The position numbers and the translations under genes were made by a program. The notes beneath the pieces are model-generated. The model worked only from the letters and a program-made list of their open reading frames with translations, was not told the origin of the DNA and searched no databases. Below are positions 34,012-42,843 of a stretch of DNA of 61,033 nucleotides, in pieces (within the stretch, counting starts at the first letter, position 1; every line of letters begins with the position of its first letter). The stretch is from Melioribacteraceae bacterium (GTDB lineage: Bacteria; Bacteroidota; Ignavibacteria; Ignavibacteriales; Melioribacteraceae), in contig JAIOZI010000026.1 in the NCBI GenBank assembly GCA_021740785.1, positions 1-61,033 of the forward strand. The letters run 5' to 3'.

Positions 34012-34452
34012 CTATTCTCCTATTAATTCATCATTATCTACCGGTTTAAATGATTCTGCCGCCGCCATTGTTGTGAAGAGTCTCTCGAACCGTTCACGGT
34101 GAAGCAGTAATAATTCATCTTTATAATTATCATTTTCCCTATGTTCTTTTCGATACTTAATGAAGAGATCTCTTATTATCTCGGCTATACCGGTAGATTC
34201 TTCGTTTAGAGGTCTAATTTTATTGCGTAAAATTAATCGACTTAATTCACCTTCCAATTTTATGTAATCTTCCTTGAATTCATCGTAGCTGCGATTGTTT
34301 GAAATCAATAATGCGGAATAAAACATATCGACTGAAGTATATGCATCCAGAATGGCGTCCATAGTTTCCTTGTCAAAATCTGCGATCAGCTTTACACTGC
34401 ATGATGAGAGAACCACGGCAAACGATATTGCAACTGCATGAACAAACTTCAT
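34012..34452 (-). CDS. Small lipoprotein in lysis-like cassette
   Basis: A 146-residue lipoprotein: a hydrophobic signal then lipobox LSSCSVKLI (Cys near residue 18). The mature part is mostly helical and charged (RDLFIKYRKEHRENDNYKDELLLLHRERFE). The ATG at 34452 follows GGGGA at good spacing and is preferred over an upstream TTG. It starts 25 nt after the peptidoglycan-active gene. In phages, lipoproteins of this kind (Rz1, u-spanin) complete lysis of the outer membrane; the resemblance here is only in position and lipid anchor. Confidence 0.65.
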   Translation of the reverse strand: MKFVHAVAISFAVVLSSCSVKLIADFDKETMDAILDAYTSVDMFYSALLISNNRSYDEFKEDYIKLEGELSRLILRNKIRPLNEESTGIAEIIRDLFIKYRKEHRENDNYKDELLLLHRERFERLFTTMAAAESFKPVDNDELIGE

Positions 34453-34477
34453 AACAGTCCCCAATTCTCATTAATAT

Positions 34478-35266
34478 TTATGTTTTTTCATCTCCGGATA
34501 AAAAATGTCCGGTAACCTTATAAAATGCGTCGGAAGTTTTTCTTCCCGGACGTCCGTCGGCTCTCAAATAAATGCCGGGAAATGTATTTAAAAATTTCTG
34601 AAGCTCTTCTCCGTACGGGATTCGTTCATTAGTATAATAGAGAATGGGTTCATCATAATTTGTTGATTCTTTGCTGTTCAATGGAAGTTCTACAAAATTT
34701 AATTCCGCCATCCTTCTCAACAATACTGCTCCGCCGCACTGTCTCGAAACCGCCGCATCAGACCACCTGCCGTCTGCAACGTATTTACCTTTTGAGTAAT
34801 GATTTGAAAAACTCCACAGGTACGGAGACAGCACATGCGGGTAATGAAGTCTGTATCCAAAGCCATTATATGCTTCCAATTTGTAAAGCAATCCTTCAAG
34901 ACTCCAGTCATTCCACTTATTAAGTCTCATAAATTTAATTGCATCAATTGCACTTTCTTCCCAGGTAAAAGGAGGAGTTCCCGTTTTGGGTCTTCCTGCC
35001 GGGTGGTGTTTTGTTCGTTCGGTTAACGTATCACCGTTGTGCAAATGCCGGCTGAAACTAATTGAAGTTTCCATTGCATGTATCACGGAAACAAAATACC
35101 AAGGTATTGAAGTGCCCTTTGTTACATCGTTGTATCGATTGCGATTCTCAACTAACCTGGTAACGATGTAATCAACAACACCAATTTTTGATGAGTTGAT
35201 TATCATCGAGTTGAATAATTTCGAATACTCTTCCTTTAATGATTTTGTGAGTCTAATTACAGCCAA
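34478..35266 (-). CDS. Putative peptidoglycan-degrading protein (endolysin-like)
   Basis: A 262-residue protein without a signal peptide. Residues about 45-185 match, from memory, a lysozyme-like domain seen in phage-type and bacterial muramidases: IPWYFVSVIHAMETSISF (a probable catalytic Glu in HAMETS), HLHNGDTLTERTKHHPAGRPK, PPFTWEESAIDAI and YNGFGYRLHYPHVLSPYLWSFSNHY. Residues about 220-258 resemble a peptidoglycan-binding repeat (LQKFLNTFPGIYLRADGRPGRK). The lack of a signal peptide means it needs another route across the membrane, such as the small membrane protein of the cassette. The start is a TTG without Shine-Dalgarno and is uncertain; an ATG is at codon 21. Confidence 0.7.
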   Translation of the reverse strand: MAVIRLTKSLKEEYSKLFNSMIINSSKIGVVDYIVTRLVENRNRYNDVTKGTSIPWYFVSVIHAMETSISFSRHLHNGDTLTERTKHHPAGRPKTGTPPFTWEESAIDAIKFMRLNKWNDWSLEGLLYKLEAYNGFGYRLHYPHVLSPYLWSFSNHYSKGKYVADGRWSDAAVSRQCGGAVLLRRMAELNFVELPLNSKESTNYDEPILYYTNERIPYGEELQKFLNTFPGIYLRADGRPGRKTSDAFYKVTGHFLSGDEKT

Positions 35267-35581
35267 CTTTTTATTTTGTTTGTTTCGGATAAATGATCTG
35301 TTTGAATTAATTTAAGTATATTTTTGAAAAATCTCAAATTTGAAATTTGCTTAGTGTTTTATAAAAAAATAATTCTCATTTTTGTTTCCACTAAGGATGT
35401 CTGATTTATTGATAATATTGGTCGATAAACTTATATTAATGTAAATCTCCTAATAAATTAGGGGGAGGGCGCTATAATATTAAGAATAAACTTCCCGTAT
35501 ATTCAAAAGGGCTTCAATATATGTTGATATACGACTTCATAATTCGATTATTAAAAGGATACTAACCAACAGAGAGTAACA
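35267..35581. other. Divergent promoter region of cassette and PAS kinase
   Basis: The AT-rich 315-bp gap between the leftward cassette and the rightward kinase. It holds a near-palindrome CTCCTAAT..ATTAGGGGGAG (35447-35467) and an inverted repeat CGTATAT/ATATACG (35496-35502 and 35527-35533) 50 bp before the kinase start; either could be an operator. No gene seen. Confidence 0.5.
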
Positions 35582-38422
35582 ATGGAAAAGAAAAGACCCT
35601 TTCCTTTTCTCACAATTATCGTTTTGCTGGGAACAATTGCTTATTTGATATGGGCGGTTCCGCTGGTTCTTACAATCCAGGAACAGTATGAAAAAATTAG
35701 CTTTGATAACCAAACCAAAACCAATCTGCAAACCATAAAAGAAACCCTCAATAAATTTGAAAATGAGCTGCAAGAATATCAATCTATAAATGAAAAAGAT
35801 GCATTGGTTATAAGGTGGGATAGAATTATTAGTGAGTTCCGGGATAATTTTAAACCGCTGCAAAAAGAAAATGTAAGCACTGCTTATATCAGATATAATA
35901 TTGATAAGATTAACAAACATGTAAATGTTCTAGATTCCCTTTACACAAGTTTATTAAATACTCGATCTTTTTATCAGCGCAGGGAATTGGATTCAAAGGT
36001 TAATAGTGCAATGAATTCCGTTATCGCCGAAGTAACTCGTGCTGAACAGATAATTGATAAAAGGCTGGAAACAGCTAAACTCGAAGTGCCCGAAGAAATG
36101 CAGTTAATAAAAATTGAAATCCCTTCGGATTTAGAATTTATCAGAATTCTTTTAATTCTAACCGGCGGACTATTGATATTATTGACCATTGCGCTGGGCG
36201 TCGGTAATTCTCATAAACGAAATGCCGCAACCACGAATGTGAGTCTAATAGAAATATTCGATCAGAACCAATTGATCGAATATATTTTTGATGTTAACGG
36301 AAATATTCTTTCCGTAAGTTCACTCGCGGCAAACCAATTGGGGTATAATCCTCAGCAGTTAATAGGGAAAACATATAGAGACATAACATATAAGCGCGAC
36401 GCCGAGTTATTTAGCGAAAAGATTAAATCCTGTGTTGCTGAAAAGCAGAGTGTTCATAGATGGGAAATTAGAAGACTTGATTCCAAAGGACGACTACATT
36501 GGACACGTGAATATGGAAGAGCAATGCAGGAAGCAAATGGTTCTTTCGTAATACTTGTTGATAGCGAAGATGTAACCGAATCAAAAGAATCCGAAATCCG
36601 GCTGAAGCTCTCCGATGACATACTTTCAAAAATTGGCGCTGTAATTGTCGTTACAAATACAAGAGGCGAAGTCGTTTACATAAATCCCGCCGTATATGAA
36701 GTATTCGGATATTATCCCGAAGAACTTGCCGGAACGGGATGGTGGAGTAAATCACTTTATGCTGATTCGGATTCATCAAGAGAAAAAGAGAAAGCTGCAC
36801 TAAAAGCGGAAGGTAAAAAACCGATCATTGACCAACCGTTTGAAAGATTGATGCAGAAAAAAAACGGGGATACATGCAACGTTCTTTGGCAGGAGTCGCC
36901 GGGACCAAAAGGTTTATTAATTTCAGTTGGGCATGATATTACCGATACAAAAGAGAAAGAGAAAGCTCTTGAAGAATCTGCAAGCGAATACGATTCATTG
37001 TTCAACAGTTTTATAAGTCCAATTTTCGTACACGACGCAAACGGAAAAATAGTTCAAATAAATGAGGCGGCAATAACAAGATTCGGGTATTCAGAATCAG
37101 ATTATTATTCAATGCGAATTATCGATATGGTCTCCCCGGAATCAGAAGACGAAATGAACACATATATTGAGCGCTTTAATACAGAGGAGCTTCTTTCAAT
37201 TGAAACCGAGTTAATTAGAAAAGACGGACAAGTAATTCAATCGGCGTTGAATACTAGCCGTGTGGTTTACAGAGGCAAAACTGCACTGCTTACGATGATT
37301 ACTGATGTATCCGGACAAAAGCTAGCCGAGAGTCAACTTCGAATGCTGTCTTATGCAATCGAACAATCTCCGGCTTCTGTTTTAATTACAAATACTGAAG
37401 GAAATATCATATATGTAAATCCGAGGTTTAGCGAGATTACCGGGTATTCACTTGAGGAAATTTATGGAAAGAATCCGCGAATACTTAAATCCGGAAGAAC
37501 GCCAAAAGAATATTACGCAAAGCTGTGGTCTGAAATTTCAAACGGTGAGGCGTGGTACGGTGAATTTTTAAATAAGAAAAAGAATGGTGAGCTTTTCTGG
37601 GAACTCGCATCAATATCACCGATACACGACAGCAGCGGCAAGATTACAAATTACATCTCTGTTAAAGAAGATATAACCGAACGAAAAAAGTTTGAAGAAG
37701 ACCTTAAATCGGCGAGAGACAAAGCTGAGGAATCGAACAGGCTTAAGACAATGTTTCTTAATAATATGAGTCATGAATTACGAACACCGCTGATTGGTAT
37801 TCTGGGATATGCCGAAGTATTGGAAGACGAGATTGAGGATGGTGAATTAAAAACCATTGCGAAAAACATTAATGAAGGGGGTAAGCGATTAACCGATACT
37901 CTTAATCTTGTCATGGATCTTTCCCGTTTGGATGCAAATGAACTGGAATTGTCTCTCGAAGAAATTAACATTCCTGAAACTGTTAAAAATTTAGTGGAAT
38001 TCTATAAACCGTTTGCTGCAGCAAAAAACTTGGATTTCGATGTTAATATCAAGGAGCCTAATCTAAAAGCTAATTTAGACCGCAGGCTGTTTGAAGATTC
38101 GATAAAAAACTTAATTGACAACGCAATAAAATTCACAAAGGAAGGAAAGGTAACCGTAAATGTAGAGTTTGAACTAGGCGGTGATGGAATGGTTGCGGTT
38201 ATTAAAATAATTGATACCGGGATTGGCATTGACAAAGAAAACCAGAAGAAAATTTTCGAACCTTTCCGGCAGGCAAGCGAGGGAAATACCCGGGAGTACG
38301 AGGGGGCAGGTTTGGGTTTAACAGTTTCAAAAAGATTTATTGAGTATATGAGCGGGCGTATAGGATTGAGCAGCAAACCCGGTAAAGGTACAAATATAAT
38401 TGTAAGATTTAATGCTCTTTAG
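35582..38422 (+). CDS. Multi-PAS sensor histidine kinase
   Basis: A 946-residue membrane kinase. Helices at about residues 7-30 and 188-208 frame a helical periplasmic sensor. About four PAS domains follow: LIEYIFDVNGNILSV (about 230-340), VIVVTNTRGEVVYINP (about 345-460), FVHDANGKIVQINEAA (about 470-590) and VLITNTEGNIIYVNP (about 595-720). HisKA has His731 in NMSHELRTP; the ATPase domain has NLIDNAIKF, DTGIGID and GAGLGLT. It lacks a receiver or partner regulator nearby, so it acts on a distant regulator. Signal unknown. Confidence 0.92.
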   Translation: MEKKRPFPFLTIIVLLGTIAYLIWAVPLVLTIQEQYEKISFDNQTKTNLQTIKETLNKFENELQEYQSINEKDALVIRWDRIISEFRDNFKPLQKENVSTAYIRYNIDKINKHVNVLDSLYTSLLNTRSFYQRRELDSKVNSAMNSVIAEVTRAEQIIDKRLETAKLEVPEEMQLIKIEIPSDLEFIRILLILTGGLLILLTIALGVGNSHKRNAATTNVSLIEIFDQNQLIEYIFDVNGNILSVSSLAANQLGYNPQQLIGKTYRDITYKRDAELFSEKIKSCVAEKQSVHRWEIRRLDSKGRLHWTREYGRAMQEANGSFVILVDSEDVTESKESEIRLKLSDDILSKIGAVIVVTNTRGEVVYINPAVYEVFGYYPEELAGTGWWSKSLYADSDSSREKEKAALKAEGKKPIIDQPFERLMQKKNGDTCNVLWQESPGPKGLLISVGHDITDTKEKEKALEESASEYDSLFNSFISPIFVHDANGKIVQINEAAITRFGYSESDYYSMRIIDMVSPESEDEMNTYIERFNTEELLSIETELIRKDGQVIQSALNTSRVVYRGKTALLTMITDVSGQKLAESQLRMLSYAIEQSPASVLITNTEGNIIYVNPRFSEITGYSLEEIYGKNPRILKSGRTPKEYYAKLWSEISNGEAWYGEFLNKKKNGELFWELASISPIHDSSGKITNYISVKEDITERKKFEEDLKSARDKAEESNRLKTMFLNNMSHELRTPLIGILGYAEVLEDEIEDGELKTIAKNINEGGKRLTDTLNLVMDLSRLDANELELSLEEINIPETVKNLVEFYKPFAAAKNLDFDVNIKEPNLKANLDRRLFEDSIKNLIDNAIKFTKEGKVTVNVEFELGGDGMVAVIKIIDTGIGIDKENQKKIFEPFRQASEGNTREYEGAGLGLTVSKRFIEYMSGRIGLSSKPGKGTNIIVRFNAL

Positions 38423-38435
38423 TTTTAAAAAGACC

Positions 38436-38506
38436 GATGCCCGTTTTCTAATTTTGAGAGAAGGTTCTTGAAGGTTCCACAACAATATTAATTAAAAACG
38501 GGCATC
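38436..38506. terminator. Perfect 12-bp inverted repeat between convergent genes
   Basis: GATGCCCGTTTT (38436-38447) and AAAACGGGCATC (38495-38506) pair exactly, with a 47-nt loop holding AAGGTTC twice. It lies between the convergent kinase and TetR genes. It may serve as a transcript end with a structured loop. Confidence 0.5.
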
Positions 38507-38574
38507 AAGGAGTCAGGCCAGCTTATATGCAATTCAAATTAAACAATGAACTGAAATTCATTATAGAGAGAATG

Positions 38575-39165
38575 TCACTTCTCAATTATTCCATACTTAG
38601 TAATATATTTTGATGCTTGGCGAATTTTATTAAGCGGGTATTTTTCGGGTTCCCGCGCCCATTGATGCAGAAGATTTCTTACCCCGCCGATTATGTAATA
38701 GCGCAATATTTCAACATCCAGCGATTTGCTGAATATATTTTTCTTTATGCCTTCCTTTATAATCTCTTCGCCAATTTCAAAAAACTTATTATAATACACT
38801 TTAAAACTTGCTGATTCGTCATCCATCAAATGATACTGTTCATTAACAAAAACTAAAGCCAGAGAAGGACTTTCGATAAACGTATCAATAAGTATATCAA
38901 TCATCTCATCAATTTTCTCAGGGGGATTCAGGTTCTTCTTTTGTAATGCGTTCTCGCTTCCTTCGTAAACATTAAGCCACAATTTGTCGAAGATCTTTAA
39001 TAATATTTCACGCTTGTTTCTGAAATATAGATAAACACTGCCGGTTGCAACTCCGGCAACCTCTGCAATTCTTGATATCTTCGCATTATGGAATCCCACA
39101 TGTGCAAATACTTTGATCGCAGCATCTAAAATGTCCTTCTCTTTATCTCCTTCTCTGACTCGCAT
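38575..39165 (-). CDS. TetR-family transcriptional regulator
   Basis: A 196-residue regulator. The N-terminal TetR helix-turn-helix is clear: DILDAAIKVFAHVGFHNAKI, ISRIAEVAGVATGSVYLYFRNKREIL. Residues about 60-190 are an all-helical ligand-binding domain of unknown specificity. The ATG at 39165 is preferred over a TTG at 39189 that would add eight hydrophobic residues; neither has a strong ribosome binding site. The porin-like gene at 39358 is divergent, and the 190-bp gap may carry the operator for both. Confidence 0.9.
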   Translation of the reverse strand: MRVREGDKEKDILDAAIKVFAHVGFHNAKISRIAEVAGVATGSVYLYFRNKREILLKIFDKLWLNVYEGSENALQKKNLNPPEKIDEMIDILIDTFIESPSLALVFVNEQYHLMDDESASFKVYYNKFFEIGEEIIKEGIKKNIFSKSLDVEILRYYIIGGVRNLLHQWAREPEKYPLNKIRQASKYITKYGIIEK

Positions 39166-39357
39166 AAAACAACAATAATAATGAATCAATATTCAATAAT
39201 ATGAAACGCCCCTTTCAGAGTCAACCAATTTCATCGATTTCTCAATTGATTTTCTCTGATTTTCATTCTTTTTTTGTTGTGTGAAAAACTTGACTTTAAT
39301 CTCGATTTGACTTTGATTATATAATATAATTCTAACCAATAAAGATCGGATCTCATC

Positions 39358-40098
39358 ATGAAGCGGACATTTACAACAACTATATTTTTATTAATTTCTA
39401 TTCTTTCATTTATTCCGATTAATGCACAGGAGAAAAATGATTTTGTAGTAGGCGCAAAAGCAGATTTTGTAAGCAGATATATCTGGCGAGGATTATTGCT
39501 TTCCGACGCCCCGGCAATTCAACCTGCATTGACATTCGGTATGTACGGAATTGAGCTTGGAACTTGGGGTTCTTATTCATTTGCAAATAATCAGCAGGCA
39601 ACTGATGAAGTCGATTTCTGGCTTTCGTTTACTCATCAATTTAAAAGATCAATTGGTATTTCAGTAATCTTTCTTGATTACTATCTGCCTAATGCAGGAG
39701 TGAAGTTCGGGAATGTAAATAATTATAATGATCCCGCCGGTCCGGGCGCGCATTTACTGGAAGCGGGTCTTATATTATTCGGTCCCGAATCTCTACCCAT
39801 TACTGTTTCGGGATATGTGAACTTTTATAATGATCCGGGGAAGAACAAATATTTCCAGGTAGATTATACCGCCGAGGTTAAAAAAACTAATCTAATGTTT
39901 TTTGTGGGTGCAACAGCAGGCAGCAAAAACAATCCCTCTTATTACGGATCGGAAAAGTTTAATGTTATTAACGTTGGTGTTAATGCTTCGAAGGAGATAA
40001 AAATAACAGAGGATTTTTCTCTCCCTGTATTTGTTGAATGGTCGGTTAATCCAAGGCAGGATATTTCTTTTGTCAGATTTGGATTAACGCTTCAATAG
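39358..40098 (+). CDS. Outer-membrane beta-barrel, TorF/Gcw_chp-like
   Basis: A 246-residue exported protein: a signal peptide (residues 1-23, ending SFIPINAQ), then a beta-barrel. The start of the mature part, DFVSRYIWRGLLLSDAPAIQP, is typical of the Gcw_chp/TorF family of putative porins, and the sequence ends with an aromatic/hydrophobic C-terminal strand (SFVRFGLTLQ). It probably lies in the outer membrane. It is divergent from the TetR gene and may be its target. Its end overlaps the convergent phosphatase gene by 7 bp. Confidence 0.8.
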   Translation: MKRTFTTTIFLLISILSFIPINAQEKNDFVVGAKADFVSRYIWRGLLLSDAPAIQPALTFGMYGIELGTWGSYSFANNQQATDEVDFWLSFTHQFKRSIGISVIFLDYYLPNAGVKFGNVNNYNDPAGPGAHLLEAGLILFGPESLPITVSGYVNFYNDPGKNKYFQVDYTAEVKKTNLMFFVGATAGSKNNPSYYGSEKFNVINVGVNASKEIKITEDFSLPVFVEWSVNPRQDISFVRFGLTLQ

Positions 40099-40640
40099 GA
40101 TTGACTCCTTTGAAATAAATAAAGTTTTCCGTTTTGCGGTGCGGTATCAATTTTACCTTTAAATCCCTCCGCATTCAGACGCTTTGTTAATTCAAAGATG
40201 AAAAATCCGTGAGACACAATTAATATATTCTTAAAGTCGGATTCATAAATCATTTCCATTACTCTATCGATTCTATTCCGCGTCCCGGTTCGAGTTTCTT
40301 TCTGTGATGGTTTTAACTTGTGCCATGCTATGCGTCCGCCGATATGCCAAATTACGGAAGGCAGCTTTATCTTTCGAGTGGTAAAGGGCATCAGCGGAAC
40401 TTCCACTAAATCATCTGTGAAAATTATTTTCCCGTCATAAATGGTTTTTGCAGTTTCTACAGCGCGGGGCATTGTGCTGCTGAAGCAGACATCCCAGTTA
40501 ATATTACCGAGATCAACTTTATTCGGTTTAACCGGACTCTCATCATAAACGTTCATTGCCTCTCTAAATTCATCAGAGGTGTACCACTTCTTATGTGAGG
40601 TAAACATTACCTTAAAATGCCTTACTAATCCAATAATCAT
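40092..40640 (-). CDS. Histidine phosphatase superfamily protein
   Basis: A 182-residue protein of the phosphoglycerate-mutase-like superfamily. The catalytic RH motif is at LVRHFKV (about residues 7-8), and the second active-site His is in VSHGFFIF. The middle has a FSSTMPRAVETA segment that fits the branch with conserved Arg. The substrate is unknown (phosphoprotein, sugar phosphate). It overlaps tag by 4 bp on the same strand, so the two are probably cotranscribed, though no functional link is known. Confidence 0.85.
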   Translation of the reverse strand: MIIGLVRHFKVMFTSHKKWYTSDEFREAMNVYDESPVKPNKVDLGNINWDVCFSSTMPRAVETAKTIYDGKIIFTDDLVEVPLMPFTTRKIKLPSVIWHIGGRIAWHKLKPSQKETRTGTRNRIDRVMEMIYESDFKNILIVSHGFFIFELTKRLNAEGFKGKIDTAPQNGKLYLFQRSQSY

Positions 40641-41230
40641 TTTCTCAGTTCATCATAACGGAAGCAATCAACGAGATGATCATTCACCATTCCAACTGCC
40701 TGCATAAATGCGTAACAAATTGTGGAGCCGACAAAATTGAATCCACGCTTTTTTAAATCCTTGCTCATTGCATCCGATATTTCTGTTTTTGAAGGAGCAT
40801 CATTTAATGTTTTCAGCTTATTATGTATTGTTTTGTAATCAACAAATTGCCAAATATATTTATCAAATGTTCCGAACTCTTTTTGTATTTCAAGATATGA
40901 CTTTGCATTCTGAATGAATGCTTTTATTTTCAGTTTATTACGTACAATACCCGAATTACTCATCAATTCATCAAACTTTTCTTGATCATAATTTGCCATT
41001 TTCGTTGCATTAAAATTATCGAAAGCTTTCCTGTAATTTTCGGTTTTCTTTAAAATCGTTATCCAGCTCAATCCCGCCTGTGCACCGTCTAATAATAACT
41101 TCTCGAAAAGCTTCTTATCATTATGCTCCGGCACGCCCCATACTTCGTCGTGATATTTAACATAAACCGGGTCGCTTCCGCACCAAGGACATCTATAAAA
41201 CTGATTGCTTTTTTCATTTTTGGAATTCAT
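40637..41230 (-). CDS. tag: DNA-3-methyladenine glycosylase I (Tag)
   Basis: A 197-residue DNA repair enzyme. The zinc ligands are Cys14 and His27 at the N-terminus (RCPWCG, VKYHDEVWG), and His/Cys in DHLVDCF near the C-terminus. The LDGAQAGLSWITILKK segment and GSTICYAFMQAVGMVNDH are conserved in Tag proteins. It removes 3-methyladenine from alkylated DNA. Family length is about 185-190 residues, so this one is full length. It is followed by the phosphatase with a 4-bp overlap. Confidence 0.95.
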   Translation of the reverse strand: MNSKNEKSNQFYRCPWCGSDPVYVKYHDEVWGVPEHNDKKLFEKLLLDGAQAGLSWITILKKTENYRKAFDNFNATKMANYDQEKFDELMSNSGIVRNKLKIKAFIQNAKSYLEIQKEFGTFDKYIWQFVDYKTIHNKLKTLNDAPSKTEISDAMSKDLKKRGFNFVGSTICYAFMQAVGMVNDHLVDCFRYDELRK

Positions 41231-41347
41231 TTTTTCGATCGCTTTCTTTCGTTTTTAGTTTTTCACTTTTCCATTTACTGATCATTAAAATACCAAAACC
41301 AATGTTTTGATTTACCCCTATTAATCATCAACCAATTTACGATAAAC

Positions 41348-42712
41348 TCAGGCTACCCAAACTGTTTTGATATTAACAAATTCTTTAATCCCGTAATGTG
41401 AAAGTTCTCTGCCGTAACCGGAAATTTTTATTCCGCCAAACGGCAGACGGGGATCGGACTTTACCAACCCGTTTATAAATACTGAGCCGGCTTCGATTTC
41501 AGCAGCTATTTTTTTTGCTTTGTCGGTATCTCTGGTCCATAGTGAAGCACCCAACCCGAACTCTGAATCATTTGCTATTGCTACGGCATCATTTTCATCT
41601 TTTGCTTTAATAAATATTGCCACGGGACCAAATAATTCTTCCCCATACGCAACCATTCCTTTTTTTACATTTGAAAGGAGTGTCGGCTGATAAAAATTAC
41701 CCGGACGATTTATTCGCTTTCCGCCGGTTATAACCTTTGCCCCGGCAATTATTGATTTTCTAACCTGACCATCGAGCTCAATCAGAAGATCTTCGCGGGC
41801 AAGAGGACCGAGTTCTGTTTCCTCTTCCATTGGGTCTCCAACTTTAACATTCTCCAATCTAACCCTAAACATATTTTCAAACTTATTATAAACTTCTTCA
41901 ACAACAATAAAACGTTTTGCGGCAATGCAGCTCTGACCGTTATTTATTAATCTGGCTGTCACACCAACTTCAGCCGCTTTTTCAAGATCAGCATCAGCAA
42001 GAATAATAAAAGGATCGCTGCCGCCCAGTTCCATTACTGTTTTCTTCAGTTGTGCGCCGCATCGTGTTGCTACTTCCTTCCCGGCGTTCTCGCTTCCGGT
42101 TAATGTTGCTGCTTTAACATCCTTATGATTAATTATAAACTCAACATTTCTGGAGCCGATTAATAATGTAGTAAAAGCGCCTTCGGGAAATCCCGCCCGC
42201 TTAAAAACTTTTTCAATTGCCAATGCGCTCTTCGGTACATTCGACGCATGCTTAAGCAGTCCAACATTTCCTGCCATCAAAGCCGGGGCGGCAAACCGGA
42301 ATACCTGCCAGTAAGGAAAATTCCACGGCATAACAGCAAGCACAATTCCAACCGGATCAAATCTTACAAAGCTTTCCGATGCATCAGTTTCAATAATTTC
42401 CTTTTTTAAAATAGTCTCAGCATTTTCGGCATAGTATTCACAAACCCATGCGCATTTTTCCACCTCCGCATAAGATTGTTTAACCGGCTTTCCCATTTCG
42501 AGAGTAAGAGTTTTTGCATATTCGTCTTTCCCGCTTCGTAATTCTTCTGCAGCTTTAAGCATCATTTCTTTTCGATCTTTAAAAGTTGTTTTCTTCCAAT
42601 CTAAAAATGTCTGCTGTGCTTTCTCAATTTTCTCAAGTAATTCATCTTTGCTTAATTCATTAAATTTTTCGATCAGTTCATTTGTTGCGGGGTTGATTGA
42701 TTTTAGAGCCAT
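41348..42712 (-). CDS. Aldehyde dehydrogenase (succinate-semialdehyde type)
   Basis: A 454-residue NAD(P)-dependent aldehyde dehydrogenase. Catalytic residues are Asn131 (PWNFPYW), Glu228 (MELGGSDPF) and Cys262 (NNGQSCIAAKR). Length and motifs match the succinate-semialdehyde dehydrogenase (Sad/YneI) group, giving succinate from its semialdehyde; other short-chain aldehydes are possible. I chose the ATG at 42712, as AAGGAG precedes it by 6 nt, rather than an upstream in-frame ATG at 42745. Single gene. Confidence 0.9.
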   Translation of the reverse strand: MALKSINPATNELIEKFNELSKDELLEKIEKAQQTFLDWKKTTFKDRKEMMLKAAEELRSGKDEYAKTLTLEMGKPVKQSYAEVEKCAWVCEYYAENAETILKKEIIETDASESFVRFDPVGIVLAVMPWNFPYWQVFRFAAPALMAGNVGLLKHASNVPKSALAIEKVFKRAGFPEGAFTTLLIGSRNVEFIINHKDVKAATLTGSENAGKEVATRCGAQLKKTVMELGGSDPFIILADADLEKAAEVGVTARLINNGQSCIAAKRFIVVEEVYNKFENMFRVRLENVKVGDPMEEETELGPLAREDLLIELDGQVRKSIIAGAKVITGGKRINRPGNFYQPTLLSNVKKGMVAYGEELFGPVAIFIKAKDENDAVAIANDSEFGLGASLWTRDTDKAKKIAAEIEAGSVFINGLVKSDPRLPFGGIKISGYGRELSHYGIKEFVNIKTVWVA

Positions 42713-42843
42713 TGTAAACTCCTTATTGTTTTCTTCATATTTCACAAAATAACAGGTGATTAATTACTATCAAAATAGATGGCTTACTTTTATAATAAAA
42801 TTAACTATTTTGACCAACATTAATTTTCCAATTACTAAATTTG

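Noticed and set aside
33311-35266. Prophage
   Set aside because: Apart from the lysis-like cassette there are no integrase, capsid, tail or packaging genes on either side, and flanking genes are ordinary chromosomal ones.
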